Shown here: positions 14,760-24,148 of the stretch, one piece after another
Numbering within the stretch: position 1 is the first letter of the stretch
Layout: each line of letters starts with the position of its first letter
Source: a virus
Virus record (IMG/VR): IMGVR_UViG_3300048091_000213
Span: 1 to 47,015 of that record
DNA: 47,015 nucleotides
Reading direction: 5' to 3' (one strand)
Notes under the pieces: generated by a model
Database searches by the model: none
What the model was told of the DNA's origin: nothing
What the model saw: the letters and a program-made list of their open reading frames with translations, nothing else
Program-made: the position numbers and the translations under genes

Positions 14760-17354
14760 TTACACATGCGGTTCATCGAACAGCGAGCGGTTTTGCAATT
14801 GCTGCGTGGACTGACGCCACTGCTGATCGATGTAGGGTTGTAGCTCTCGCGCCAGCTGCGCCGGGTCCTTCACATCGCCCTGCACGGTGACATGCAGAGG
14901 TGCCTGAATATCGAACCGTTGCTCGACCTTGGTCGACTGAGGTTTCGCAGCAGCAGGCGGTGCGAGCATCGCCGGTACCGCTGGAGATACCGGCTGACTC
15001 AGTGCTCGCGTGACGTCTCCCAATGCTGTTGCAGCCGACTCACGCTCAGGCAGCAGTGGCCTGGAAACAGGCGGCGCTGGAACGAGTGGAGGCAGCACTT
15101 GCGTAGGCTTGGTACTGTCGTGAGCTGCTTGAGGCACAAGCGCCGCTCCAGTCAGCAGCGGCAACATTTTAGGTTGCGGCTGAACCATATCTTTGACAAC
15201 CGGTACCGGCGCGAATGAATGGGCGATATCGCCCATCACTGGCGGGATGTTTTGCCCAGCATTGACCATCATCAGTGGGCCGGCGTCCGGCACTTTCTTG
15301 AGTGAGTCTGGGGTTCCGAACATCTCTTTGCCCGCAAAGCCGCCGAGTGCGTCGCCGCCCATGTACCCGAGATAACCACCGATCAAACCGCCGACGATGT
15401 TGCCAATGATCGGCACCGCCGTACCGATGGCCGCACCAGCAGCGGCGCCGGCCAACGTGCCGGCCAAACCACCTGCAGCCTTTCCATAGCCTTCGGCTTT
15501 TTCATCCTGCGTCTCGGCGTTCTCATAGGTGTCATAAGCCTGATAACCCGCCTGCGCGACTGCAAGGATTGCTGGGCCTTTCATGCCGCCCACGATCTTG
15601 GCACCCCGCCCACCACCTCCTCCTCTCCCGCCGCCTTTACCCCCCTTGCCTTTCTTACCTTCTCCACCGACATCAAGATCACCGCCATTTAGCCCACCAC
15701 CAGCACCAGGCAGGTTGGTGACAATGACTTTTTGCGGAATGTTCGGGTTGCCCATCAAGGTGCCGCGCCCGATATTCATCAAGCCCTTACCCATCTTGAA
15801 TGCGCTGACAGCCCCCTTGAGCGCGACTAGGCCTGCCACAGCGGTGCCGATGGCCGTCACCAAACGTGGCGACTCATCGGACAGGCCTGCGAGCTGACGA
15901 CTGACATTGGTAATGCCCTCCGCCACCGCATCAGTGACCGGGCGAATCGCATCACCGATGCTGCGCATGGCATCGTCCATGGACTGGGCCATCTCGGACC
16001 ATTTTTGCGCCGAGGTTTGCCGGCGCTCGGCCAGGTTCTTATCGAGGATCCCGGTCGCCCCGGCGGAATCTTTTTTCAACTGCTCATACAGATCCTTGTT
16101 CTGCATGTACGCGGTCAGCGCGGCCTTGACCTGCATATCGGCGAACAGGTCACCGGTGCGTAAAGCCTCCTCCAGAGACTTCATCATGGCCTTGGCTTTC
16201 TCGGGGTCAGCCTCTTTGCTAATCGCGGCTGTGGCCTTGGCCATCTCGGCGGCCCGCTTCGGATCGGTCGCTTCGATGTACTTCTGTGCCAGAGCGAAAC
16301 TGGATTCCAAGGTGGATTTGCCGTTCTGCAAACCGGTCTGCATCGACCCCTTATAGTCGATCCCAGCCTTCTGGTAAGCCTTGACCGTTTCACCAGAGCC
16401 AATTTTCTCCATCCAGTTCTTGAGGTTGTTCGCCGCCTCGTCCGAACCACCGGCCGTTTTCATTTGCACCTGCAGCATCGCGCCCAGTTGCGTTACCGAA
16501 TCCATGCCGGTGATACCCAGTTTGCCCATGCCGGCCAGCAACTCAGGAAACCACTTGGCCATGTCGACGGCTTCAAAACTGCCCGCCTGGCCCTGGTAGG
16601 CGATAGCCTCCAGCGCCTGCTGCATCACCTTGGGGTCAGTGATCTTGGCGTTCTGGCCCAAGGCGTTGATCATCTTCGCCGTTTCCGTGCCATCCGATCC
16701 CTGCCCCACAGCGAACTTGGCCGCCGTCGGCGCATAGGACAGCGCCTTGTCCAACTCCATACCGGCACCAACCAGGGCGTTGACCACCTCGGCCACCTGA
16801 TTGCGCGCCATGCCTGTATCGCGTGAGGTGTCGATCACAGTCTTGGACAGCTGTGCCTCTTCCGGCGAGTTGGCAATATTGGCCTTGATCGCGATGTCAC
16901 GAATGATCGCGCCGTAATCCGCGCTGACCTTGGTAGGAATCGCTACGGCGGCAGTCAGTGCACCGGCCTGACCGAGGGTGCTTTTCATCCCCTGCCGACC
17001 TTCGTCCAGTTGCCGGTGGCCGAGCGCCTTGAGTTCAGCACCGGCCGCAACGCGCCCCATCGTGGCGTAGGCCTTACTCAGCCGCCCGACCTCGACGCCC
17101 TGTTTCTTGAGAAGGTCGAGGTTCTTTTCGTATTTGGACAACAGCTTGTCGGCACCGGCGGCGCCAGTTGCGTGCGCCTTGCGCCATTCCTCACGCAGAC
17201 GCATGGTGTCGCCGATGGTGTTCTGCAGCACCCGGGCTTTACTGCCGACCGTGTCCAGGTGCTTGATCTTGCTTTCGACGTCCTTGAACGCTTTGCCCAC
17301 CGTAGGATCGACGGCGCCGCCGATGACAAAGCCGAGTGCGAGGTTCTTCGCCAT
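14760..17354 (-). CDS. tail tape-measure protein (P2 gpT-like)
   Basis: The predicted protein has 864 residues from ATG 17354, chosen because AGGGA lies eight bases upstream. The N-terminus (LALGFVIGGAVDPTVGKAF) and a TP901-type core (QVAEVVNALVGAGMELDKAL, NLKNWMEKIGSGETVKAYQKAGID) identify a phage tape measure. Two hydrophobic stretches lie near residues 500-530 and 640-690 (Gly/Ala-rich, with GGLIGGYLGYMGGD). A proline-rich linker precedes the C-terminus. Its length sets tail length. Confidence 0.95.
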   Translation of the reverse strand: MAKNLALGFVIGGAVDPTVGKAFKDVESKIKHLDTVGSKARVLQNTIGDTMRLREEWRKAHATGAAGADKLLSKYEKNLDLLKKQGVEVGRLSKAYATMGRVAAGAELKALGHRQLDEGRQGMKSTLGQAGALTAAVAIPTKVSADYGAIIRDIAIKANIANSPEEAQLSKTVIDTSRDTGMARNQVAEVVNALVGAGMELDKALSYAPTAAKFAVGQGSDGTETAKMINALGQNAKITDPKVMQQALEAIAYQGQAGSFEAVDMAKWFPELLAGMGKLGITGMDSVTQLGAMLQVQMKTAGGSDEAANNLKNWMEKIGSGETVKAYQKAGIDYKGSMQTGLQNGKSTLESSFALAQKYIEATDPKRAAEMAKATAAISKEADPEKAKAMMKSLEEALRTGDLFADMQVKAALTAYMQNKDLYEQLKKDSAGATGILDKNLAERRQTSAQKWSEMAQSMDDAMRSIGDAIRPVTDAVAEGITNVSRQLAGLSDESPRLVTAIGTAVAGLVALKGAVSAFKMGKGLMNIGRGTLMGNPNIPQKVIVTNLPGAGGGLNGGDLDVGGEGKKGKGGKGGGRGGGGGRGAKIVGGMKGPAILAVAQAGYQAYDTYENAETQDEKAEGYGKAAGGLAGTLAGAAAGAAIGTAVPIIGNIVGGLIGGYLGYMGGDALGGFAGKEMFGTPDSLKKVPDAGPLMMVNAGQNIPPVMGDIAHSFAPVPVVKDMVQPQPKMLPLLTGAALVPQAAHDSTKPTQVLPPLVPAPPVSRPLLPERESAATALGDVTRALSQPVSPAVPAMLAPPAAAKPQSTKVEQRFDIQAPLHVTVQGDVKDPAQLARELQPYIDQQWRQSTQQLQNRSLFDEPHV

Positions 17355-17391
17355 GTGCATATCCCTGGGATCGAGGATGATTGGAAATGGC

Positions 17392-17545
17392 TCAATCCGT
17401 GAGCCACCACACAATGTCGTTGAAGGGCATGGCCATGATCTCGGCAGCCGAAAAACCGGTCTCCTTGGCCAGACGCTTGGCCAGCCCCTTCAACGTTGGT
17501 CCATCAAACCTCGTCGTCTTGGACCAGACGAAAATAGCCTTTTTG
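17392..17545 (-). CDS. tail chaperone frameshift extension (gpE')
   Basis: This frame has no convincing start of its own and ends at 17392. Its product contains LKGLAKRLAKETGFSAAEIMA and a final NDIVWWLTD, the typical GpE (E') pattern. It lies in the -2/+1 frame relative to the gpE-like gene. CAAAAAGG at 17545-17538 allows tRNA-Lys to move from AAA back two bases to AAA, or forward onto AAG. The fusion would be about 143 residues, close to P2 gpE+E'. Confidence 0.75.
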
Positions 17546-17824
17546 CAGGCGCATGTAGTCGACCAGCTTGAGGGCCATCAGATCCTGTTCCGGGGTCTGC
17601 GTCAGCGAGGAGAACAGCGACATTTCGCGCTTTTCTTCATCGCCGTTGCAGGTCGCTTGCGCGGCTCGAATATCTCGCACGCACGGCGCACGGATGGTCA
17701 GCGTGTCGACCAGCACACCCGACAGTTCGGTGGGGTGTCGCAGTGAGATGCGAAAGCCTTCCTCGGTCAGTTGCAGCCAGCTTGGCAGTGGTTTTTCTTG
17801 AGTGGCTTGATTCGTTTGCGTCAT
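17504..17824 (-). CDS. tail assembly chaperone (P2 gpE-like)
   Basis: The predicted protein has 106 residues. The region FRISLRHPTELSGVLVDTLTIRAPCVRDIRAA and the C-terminal LMALKLVDYMRLQKGYF match the GpE/gp41 tail-assembly family. It sits between the tube and tape-measure genes, the invariant position of the frameshifted tail chaperone, which binds the tape measure during assembly. A slippery CAAAAAGG lies about 12 codons before its stop. Confidence 0.88.
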   Translation of the reverse strand: MTQTNQATQEKPLPSWLQLTEEGFRISLRHPTELSGVLVDTLTIRAPCVRDIRAAQATCNGDEEKREMSLFSSLTQTPEQDLMALKLVDYMRLQKGYFRLVQDDEV

Positions 17825-17836
17825 TTCATCGTGTCC

Positions 17837-18340
17837 TTAAAGGCCGAGGGCCGAACGTTCGTCAGCGAGCTGGTCGACGCCGTCGACGACCAGGACCATC
17901 CCCAGCATGTCGATCTCGTAAACCACCCGACCGGCAACTTCGAGTTTGTAGTAGGTCAGTGCCATGTTGTGTTTGGTCTCGGCCTTGTCGCCGGGCTTCC
18001 AGTCGCCCATGTCGACTTCCTTGATACCGCCACGCATGGTGACGATGACTGGGGTGACCTTACCCTTCAGGCCTTTAAATGAGCCTCGGAACACCGCACT
18101 ACAGGCGGTGCGGTCAGACAGGCCGAAAAACTTCAGCGCTTCGCGGCGCACACCGTTGGTGGTGAAACCGGCTTCGAGCTTTTCCACGCCGGTCGGGATC
18201 TCGACCTCGCCGGCCATGCCGCCGCCTCGGTAGGCTTCGGTTTTCAGGACCACCTTGGGCAAAGTGAGGCTCGGCATTTCACCGGCAAAACTGACGCCGT
18301 CGATAAACCCGGCGCAGTTGGAGAGAACTTCAGGAATCAT
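17837..18340 (-). CDS. major tail tube protein (P2 FII-like)
   Basis: The predicted protein has 167 residues, equal to the usual size of P2-type tube proteins. It starts MIPEVLSNCAGFIDGVSFAG and contains the TLPKVVLKTEAYRGGGMAGEVEIPTG pattern of the family. It would form the rigid inner tube under the sheath. The ribosome-binding site is GGAGGCACCCTG. It lies 12 bases after the sheath gene. Confidence 0.95.
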   Translation of the reverse strand: MIPEVLSNCAGFIDGVSFAGEMPSLTLPKVVLKTEAYRGGGMAGEVEIPTGVEKLEAGFTTNGVRREALKFFGLSDRTACSAVFRGSFKGLKGKVTPVIVTMRGGIKEVDMGDWKPGDKAETKHNMALTYYKLEVAGRVVYEIDMLGMVLVVDGVDQLADERSALGL

Positions 18341-18352
18341 CAGGGTGCCTCC

Positions 18353-19519
18353 TTAGGCAGGTTCAAGCACTTCGGTCATCCACTCGTTGGTGACCTCGAA
18401 AAGGAAGTTCGGGTTTTCAGCCGGCGGTACGTCGGTGAAGCGGATCCGCCAGTACACCTTGCCCTGCTCGATCTGGCTGGCCGTGTTCAATTCGTGATCC
18501 GGGAACACCTCGAAGTTGATCACCGCGCCTTGATTTTTCAGGTCGCGCATGAACGCTTCCAGGCCGTCGGTGACGTCCTTGACGTAGGTCTTGGTGATCG
18601 AGCGGTCGACCGCCCATTTGTGGCCGGCCTGTACCGCATCCATGAGGATGAACAACGTGCGCACGCGGGTGACGAATGCCCATTTCGGATCACTCGACAG
18701 CGTGCGGTTGCCCCAGAGACGGAAACCATCGTCACGAATGACGGTGGTGATGTTCGCGTTGTTGAGCAGGTTGGCTCGGCAGGTCTCATCGCCGTCGAGG
18801 TACTCGACCGCACGGGTGGTACCGGTGATGCCGGTGAACTCTTTGTTCGACGGCGAAGCCCAGAAGCCGTAAGTGGCATCCGTCCAGGCAAACAGGCCGG
18901 CAGTCCAGGCAGAACCAGGCGCGTCCACCGTCTTGCTTTCGCCGGTGTCCCAGAACTGCACACCGGGGTCGACCATGAACAGATTGCGACTGCCGAAGTT
19001 TTTCGCGTAGGCCATGGCGGCCTCGTCGGTGGTACATGGCCCGTCGATGATCCCGATAGCCCGCAGCTTTTGCGCCAGGCTATCCATGGCCGTGGCCACT
19101 GCTTGCGTAGCCGAATGGCCGGGGGCGATCAGCAATCGCGGCTGGGCGTTGAACAGGCTCTTACCATCGAGCAGCGCCTGCAGGCCAGTACGCTGACCGG
19201 ACGCCAACTCACCCCCGATGATGGCCGAGATCTGCAGCGCCGGGTCGTCCATCTTCGGCACACCGATGGCGACGATTACTGCCTTGGCCTTGGCGTAAAT
19301 CGCCTTGCAGGCCTTGGTGATCGCTGAATCGGCGCCGAACGCTGCAATGGCTTCACGTTCGGTGGTGATCAGCTTGAGTTCGCCGGCCTTGGCCGTACCG
19401 CCACCCACCAAGCCAGGGCTAAAGGTGTCGCACAGGCCGATGATCGACGAGGACGGCAGCGAGATAGTGCGTGCGCCGGTATCGACCGAGGTGGTCGTGA
19501 CGCCGTGAAAGAAACTCAT
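18353..19519 (-). CDS. contractile tail sheath protein (P2 FI-like)
   Basis: The predicted protein has 388 residues, typical of P2/phage FI sheaths. It begins SFFHGVTTTSVDTGARTI and includes LWGNRTLSSDPKWAFVTRVRTLF and the C-terminal IRFTDVPPAENPNFLFEVTNEW. These match the sheath family. The sheath shows that the virion is a myovirus. Two minus-strand terminators lie just upstream, between it and the tail-fibre genes. Confidence 0.96.
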   Translation of the reverse strand: MSFFHGVTTTSVDTGARTISLPSSSIIGLCDTFSPGLVGGGTAKAGELKLITTEREAIAAFGADSAITKACKAIYAKAKAVIVAIGVPKMDDPALQISAIIGGELASGQRTGLQALLDGKSLFNAQPRLLIAPGHSATQAVATAMDSLAQKLRAIGIIDGPCTTDEAAMAYAKNFGSRNLFMVDPGVQFWDTGESKTVDAPGSAWTAGLFAWTDATYGFWASPSNKEFTGITGTTRAVEYLDGDETCRANLLNNANITTVIRDDGFRLWGNRTLSSDPKWAFVTRVRTLFILMDAVQAGHKWAVDRSITKTYVKDVTDGLEAFMRDLKNQGAVINFEVFPDHELNTASQIEQGKVYWRIRFTDVPPAENPNFLFEVTNEWMTEVLEPA

Positions 19520-19540
19520 AAGGCTCGTTCTCCAAAAACG

Positions 19541-19564
19541 AAAAAGCCCCGCATAAGCGAGGCT
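19541..19564 (-). terminator. terminator between fibre-assembly and sheath genes (1 of 2)
   Basis: On the minus strand AGCCTCGC, TTAT, GCGGGGCT is followed by TTTTT (one G-T pair). It is the second of two hairpins in the 104-base gap. Confidence 0.75.
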
Positions 19565-19594
19565 GTGAGGGGGGTTCGTATTACGCGTAACGGA

Positions 19595-19622
19595 AAAGAA
19601 AACGCCCCGTCAGTGCGGGGCG
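19595..19622 (-). terminator. terminator between fibre-assembly and sheath genes (2 of 2)
   Basis: On the minus strand CGCCCCG, a short loop and CGGGGCG are followed by TTTTCTTTT. It lies directly after the fibre-assembly gene. Confidence 0.75.
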
Positions 19623-19623
19623 A

Positions 19624-20070
19624 TTATTGAGGCGGCTCGGTCAACCACAGCGGCGCAATCGGTCGATGCTCGGCGAATGGGAATTGCGAGCCTTGCGGCC
19701 AGTCGCGCAACTGGCGGCGGTAAGCCTGCAGCTCCGCGTACTGCTCAGCCGTGATCGAGGTCGGGCCGCCCTCCTCGATCTCGTCGCGGTGCCGGGAGAC
19801 CAGCGGATCGGTCAGCGCCAGTTGCGCGTCACGCCAAGCCCGTTCGACCGCCGCCAGCTCGTCAGCAGCAAGCGGCGGCGGATCGATCAACACCGGCTGA
19901 CCATCAGGCCGGGACGACATTTTTTTTGGACTGGTCGCAAGCTCCGCAAGCAGTTGACGCCAAGTGCTCGCCGCGACCTGTACAACATCCTCCGGCATAT
20001 CAGAACCATGCACGGCATACGTGTAAGCACCACACGTTGTCGGACTGAAAAACACAACATCATCCATCAT
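19624..20070 (-). CDS. tail fibre assembly chaperone
   Basis: The predicted protein has 148 residues from ATG 20070, which overlaps the fibre stop (TGATG). The middle, with VERAWRDAQLALTDPLVSRHRDEIEEG and ITAEQYAELQAYRRQLRDWPQ, is the typical C-terminal half of phage tail fibre assembly proteins (DUF4376/Caudo_TAP-like). It should help fold or trimerise the fibre encoded just upstream. Confidence 0.88.
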   Translation of the reverse strand: MMDDVVFFSPTTCGAYTYAVHGSDMPEDVVQVAASTWRQLLAELATSPKKMSSRPDGQPVLIDPPPLAADELAAVERAWRDAQLALTDPLVSRHRDEIEEGGPTSITAEQYAELQAYRRQLRDWPQGSQFPFAEHRPIAPLWLTEPPQ

Positions 20071-22049
20071 CAATCCCCCGAGGCCCGCCAGTAGACAGTC
20101 CAGCCTGCCTGAACAGCGCCGCTTTGATTTTGAAAACGAAGGGTGCACCCTGACTTGGTCAGCGAGCCAAAGACGACACACCCCATGACTCCCGCCGTTC
20201 CCGTATGAAAAGCGATAACGCTCCGGGCAGCATTAGGAAACGCCGTCTGGAACGTCACATAGATATTGCCGCTCGCATCTGTAGACCCCGTTCCCCATTG
20301 ATCGATAAAGCCCGATGGCAGCTTTTGATAGCCGCTGCCGCCCCAAGAGCTACCGAACTCAGGTGCATACTTCAAAGCAGACATACCGCTTTCAACGACC
20401 CACTGCCCATTGCCTGCGGTGATCACAATGGTGGACAGGGACTGAAGGGTTACAGAGGTCATGGAATTAACGGACATCGCGCTAATAACGTCCGTACCCT
20501 GCCGAGCGACGGTGACCACACCCGGCGTCGTGTTGAACAGAAAGAAATTGGTGCCCGTCGGCACCGAAGCAACAGGCGGCAGGGTCAGCGTCCCTGACGC
20601 CGCCAGCACAATACGGCAGCCAGCGGCCGAGGCACTGAGCGTTGCGGGCAATGCTCCAATATCCACACGCCCGGCAAAATTCCCCTGCGCCCGCTGCGCA
20701 AATTCCGTCGTCGCCAGCGCCTTGCCATTATCGAACAGTGGTTGCGTCAACCAGTTCGCACCAGAAAATACCGCCGAATATTTGAGCGAAACAGATCCGC
20801 CGCGCAAACGCCACTCGCCAGTTACTTTAACGAAATAAGCGTTATCCCCTGCCCCCAGGACAACTGGAACAACGAGGCCGCTTTGCGCTGTCAGCACATC
20901 AGAGCCTGAAGGCAGCATGGTTACCACCCCGCCGCCACCAGCATTGACTACCTCAATCGTTGCGCCATGCGGCACGCCCGCCGTAGGTGGCAACGTCACA
21001 TTGATCGGCGTGGCGGAGGACGCGCTAACCACCCCACCGATACTGGCACTGGTTAGAGCCGTACTGACTCCGATTGAGCCCAAACCGGAATACTCAACCC
21101 CCGCTCGCTTTACAAACTCAGTCGTCGCCAGCGACTTGCTGCTATCGAACTGTGCCGGCGTCGGGGCTGTTGGGTTGCCGGCGAAACTCGGCGACAACAG
21201 TCGGGCGAATCCGTCGGTGATGTCCTTGAACGTCAGCGCCGTGGCGCCCACGACAATCGGGCCGTCAGTCACCAGTTGCCAGATCGTGTCGGCCTGCGTC
21301 GCACCGGCTTCGACCGCCACCGTCAGGTTGGGCGTCACCTTGGCATTACTGTCGGCATCCTTGGCCCGCACCCAGGCACCCACCGCCACCACATACGGCC
21401 CGTTATCCTTGGCGGCCGCCTGATTCTTCACCAGCACCCGATCACCGGCGGCCAGCGCGACACCGTCAATCGTCTGCAGACCGACCAGACTGATGTTGGC
21501 CGTAGTAGCGGCGCGCACCGACTGCTTGATGTCGAGTTTGCTCAGCTCTTCGAGAATGCGCGAATCGACGTATTCACGCGTCGCCAGCACCACGGCCGGG
21601 TCGATCTTGAGGGTGATGTTGCCCGTGCTGCTGACCACGAAGTTCATCCGCACCACTTGCGTGCGGCCGGAGCCTTGCGACAGCAGCGGCTTGAAGCTCG
21701 GCGCGCAGTTGGCCACCGCCACCAGATCCCCGTCCGCGTCGTAGAGGCCGATTTCGCGAATCCACTTACCGCCCTCGTCGGCCGGAATGATTTGCTCCGC
21801 GATGATCACCGCCGGGTTGACCGGGTCAACGCGAAGCTGATTCAACGGTTTGCGGCGCCACTCGCTGAGCAGCTTGGTCTGAGTGGCCGCCGGCACTGGA
21901 TTAGGCGGGTCGGCCAACCCTCCCGGGTTGGCATCGCCAACCCCCATTTCGGTGATTTTCCAGGCAACGCCGAGCGCGTCGGCGTTCGCCTGTTTGGCCA
22001 TCCCCACGTTCGTGAGGATCGCGAAAAACTGCGAATTCGCATCAATCAT
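20070..22049 (-). CDS. tail fibre protein (gpH-like)
   Basis: The predicted protein has 659 residues. The N-terminus (NSQFFAILTNVGMAKQANAD) fits the DUF3751 fibre-attachment domain of P2-like phages. A middle module with GDRVLVKNQAAAKDNGPYVV and two ATTEF segments (FVKRAG, FAQRAQ) is common in Pseudomonas phage fibres. The C-terminal part is probably the receptor-binding tip (YWRASGD end). It decides host range. The chaperone gene follows. Confidence 0.93.
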   Translation of the reverse strand: MIDANSQFFAILTNVGMAKQANADALGVAWKITEMGVGDANPGGLADPPNPVPAATQTKLLSEWRRKPLNQLRVDPVNPAVIIAEQIIPADEGGKWIREIGLYDADGDLVAVANCAPSFKPLLSQGSGRTQVVRMNFVVSSTGNITLKIDPAVVLATREYVDSRILEELSKLDIKQSVRAATTANISLVGLQTIDGVALAAGDRVLVKNQAAAKDNGPYVVAVGAWVRAKDADSNAKVTPNLTVAVEAGATQADTIWQLVTDGPIVVGATALTFKDITDGFARLLSPSFAGNPTAPTPAQFDSSKSLATTEFVKRAGVEYSGLGSIGVSTALTSASIGGVVSASSATPINVTLPPTAGVPHGATIEVVNAGGGGVVTMLPSGSDVLTAQSGLVVPVVLGAGDNAYFVKVTGEWRLRGGSVSLKYSAVFSGANWLTQPLFDNGKALATTEFAQRAQGNFAGRVDIGALPATLSASAAGCRIVLAASGTLTLPPVASVPTGTNFFLFNTTPGVVTVARQGTDVISAMSVNSMTSVTLQSLSTIVITAGNGQWVVESGMSALKYAPEFGSSWGGSGYQKLPSGFIDQWGTGSTDASGNIYVTFQTAFPNAARSVIAFHTGTAGVMGCVVFGSLTKSGCTLRFQNQSGAVQAGWTVYWRASGD

Positions 22050-22650
22050 AGTAAACGTCCAGAGTGTCTATGGTGTGTTCGCGGCCGACCACGCCAATGC
22101 TTCCGGTGACCTCAATGTCACGCATGACGGGCGGGTAAACGTCGATTTCGTCGCCGTCGTATAGGGTCACGGCAATGTCTAAATTGCCTTGGGTTTCCAG
22201 GCTGATGGCCAAGCCGGTAAGTTGTCGGCTGACGGGCTTGGCGTCGTCGATTAAGCGTTCAAGTTCGAGATACATTTCCTCGGTGATGCCGGTGTCGAGC
22301 ACCCCCACCTTCAGCGCGAAGGTGCCCGGCACGCCCTGCGGCACGGTGTTGAACCATTCGACGATCTCGATCAGGTAGCCCAGCGGCTCAACCACTCGAC
22401 GCAAAGCGCCGATGGTGCCCTTGTGCTTGTGGATGAAGAACGACGCCTTGATGGCGGCACGCTTGACCGACTCCGACCACGCCGGATCCCAGCGGTCGAC
22501 CGACCAGGCCCAGGCCAGATGCGGCAGCAGGTGCACCGGACAGGTGTCGGGGTTGTACAAGGTGCGCAGCGGAATCAACGTGTTTTCGGCGAACGTCGCC
22601 TCGATACCCCGCTCCAGGGGAGTGCTGTTGAGCGGCAAGAGACTGCGCAT
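22042..22650 (-). CDS. baseplate protein I (P2 gpI-like)
   Basis: The predicted protein has 202 residues. The pattern CPVHLLPHLAWAWSVDRWDPAW and the helix IKASFFIHKHKGTIGALRRVVEPLG are diagnostic of GpI/tail protein I. It joins the wedge or fibre attachment of the baseplate. It lies between J and H as in P2 and overlaps the fibre start by eight bases. Confidence 0.95.
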   Translation of the reverse strand: MRSLLPLNSTPLERGIEATFAENTLIPLRTLYNPDTCPVHLLPHLAWAWSVDRWDPAWSESVKRAAIKASFFIHKHKGTIGALRRVVEPLGYLIEIVEWFNTVPQGVPGTFALKVGVLDTGITEEMYLELERLIDDAKPVSRQLTGLAISLETQGNLDIAVTLYDGDEIDVYPPVMRDIEVTGSIGVVGREHTIDTLDVYYD

Positions 22651-22651
22651 A

Positions 22652-23536
22652 TCAACCTCCCAGCACGACGGAATAACCGGTGCAGTACGCCGCCTGCGCC
22701 TTGGTCGGTTTGAGATCCAGCCAGTCCGTCAGCTCCACGCGGGCCACGCCGGCAACGTGCAGCTGCGCATCGATGCCAGAACGCGCCACTTCGACGCCCA
22801 ACCGGCGGCGTGGATTGATCCAGGCCTCAAGCCGCTTGATCGCCTCGGTAAGCGCGGCGTCGTTCTCCGGGCCAGCACCTTTCATGTGCAGCACGGCGTC
22901 TACGCGGTAGCGCAGGATCTGCGCGCCGCGCACGGTGACGCGGTCCCCCACCGGGCGCACGTCGTCGTCATTCACCGCCGTGGCGACCAGCTCCAACAGT
23001 TCAGGACTGGCCGTGCCGTCACCCTCAAGGCCCAACACCGTGACATCCACACAGGCCGGTGATGGGCTTTCTGCCGTGGCATCAGCCACCAGCGCCGAAG
23101 CATTGCGCGCATGCAAGATGTAGCTGTTACGCGGCCCTGCCGTGGTCAGACCTTCGTATGCCAATTGCACACGCTCGCGCAGAGCGTCGTGTGATTCCAT
23201 CACCGCCTCAACCGGTGGCACCGCGAGCGGGTCGGCGGGCTGAATCACCAGGCGCTTGAGATTGACGTTGGCCGCGAGGTGATCCAGATCGGCGCCCGTG
23301 GCGTAGGCCAGCAGTTGCGATTTGGCCGCGTCGTTGACCCGTGCCCGGTTGCCGAGCTTGATATAGCTCCCAACCTCAAGCAGCTTGGTTACCGGATCGC
23401 TCTCAAGCGAGGCCGTCCAGTTACCCCCCATGTGGCCGCGAAACACGTCGAGTGCCTCGCCATACACTTCTTCAAAATCCAGCGGTTCCAGCACGTCCGG
23501 TGCCGGCAGCTCCGACAGATCCACCAGGGTACTCAT
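22652..23536 (-). CDS. baseplate assembly protein J (P2 gpJ-like)
   Basis: The predicted protein has 294 residues from ATG 23536 (STLVDLSELPAPDVLEPLDFEE), which overlaps the W stop. It contains YIKLGNRARVNDAAKSQLLAYATGADLD and GPRNSYILHARNAS, matching GpJ of the wedge. P2 gpJ is 302 residues, so it is full length. Upstream codons without a ribosome-binding site are not counted. Confidence 0.95.
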   Translation of the reverse strand: MSTLVDLSELPAPDVLEPLDFEEVYGEALDVFRGHMGGNWTASLESDPVTKLLEVGSYIKLGNRARVNDAAKSQLLAYATGADLDHLAANVNLKRLVIQPADPLAVPPVEAVMESHDALRERVQLAYEGLTTAGPRNSYILHARNASALVADATAESPSPACVDVTVLGLEGDGTASPELLELVATAVNDDDVRPVGDRVTVRGAQILRYRVDAVLHMKGAGPENDAALTEAIKRLEAWINPRRRLGVEVARSGIDAQLHVAGVARVELTDWLDLKPTKAQAAYCTGYSVVLGG

Positions 23537-23859
23537 ACCCACACCTCCAACGTGCCGCGCACACCGAGGTATTCGCCGCTGACTTGTATGTTGATTTTGC
23601 CGCCCAGTACGGACAGCACGCGCACCCGTTCCAGCTTCAAACGTGGCTCCCACCGGCCAAGTGCCCGGGCGGCTTCAGCCTGCACGGCGCTTTTCCAGCC
23701 CTCGTTGACAGGCAGGTCGACCATGCGCCGCAGTTTGCTGCCGTACTCGGGACGCTCACGGCGACTCACCAATGGCGTGCCGAGGATGTCCCCGACGGAC
23801 TGGCGTAAATGCTCGATGCCGGAGATGGGTTGCCCGGTGTGGCGATCCATTCCGATCAT
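23533..23859 (-). CDS. baseplate protein W (P2 gpW / T4 gp25-like)
   Basis: The predicted protein has 108 residues. MIGMDRHTGQPISGIEHLRQSVGDI and TPLVSRRERPEYGSKL are typical of the gp25-like lysozyme-fold baseplate protein. It starts after GGAGTAAACCTG. It connects sheath and wedge in contractile tails. Confidence 0.95.
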   Translation of the reverse strand: MIGMDRHTGQPISGIEHLRQSVGDILGTPLVSRRERPEYGSKLRRMVDLPVNEGWKSAVQAEAARALGRWEPRLKLERVRVLSVLGGKINIQVSGEYLGVRGTLEVWV

Positions 23860-23864
23860 CAGGT

Positions 23865-24095
23865 TTACTCCTTGAGTTGCTCGAACTCGGCATGGGCTTT
23901 GAGCGTTTTCAGCGCCACATCGTCGGCGCTATCGACCGTGACCTTGTTTTTCGCCACCGCGAGCGTGCGGCCGTCCGGCAGGACGACAGTGCGAGAGGTG
24001 TAGAGCATGTCGCGAAAAGTCACCACAGAGGGCGTGAGCACCGGGCTGACTGGGAAGGACTCAGATGCAGTTGAATCATCTTGATGTTTGGCCAT
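23865..24095 (-). CDS. small conserved tail-region protein of unknown function
   Basis: The predicted protein has 76 residues from ATG 24095 after GGAGTTCTC. It lies between V and W. The middle, TRTVVLPDGRTLAVAKNKVTVDSADDVALKTL, suggests a small beta-rich domain. I recall similar small frames in other Pseudomonas P2-like clusters but not a name or function. A terminator hairpin precedes it on the same strand. Confidence 0.7.
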   Translation of the reverse strand: MAKHQDDSTASESFPVSPVLTPSVVTFRDMLYTSRTVVLPDGRTLAVAKNKVTVDSADDVALKTLKAHAEFEQLKE

Positions 24096-24111
24096 GAGAA
24101 CTCCAGGCATG

Positions 24112-24134
24112 AAAAAGCCCGCACGCGGCGGGCT
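24112..24134 (-). terminator. intergenic hairpin/terminator between V and the small gene
   Basis: On the minus strand AGCCCGC, a five-base loop and GCGGGCT are followed by TTTTTC. Confidence 0.75.
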
Positions 24135-24148
24135 GAATAGATGTTGAA

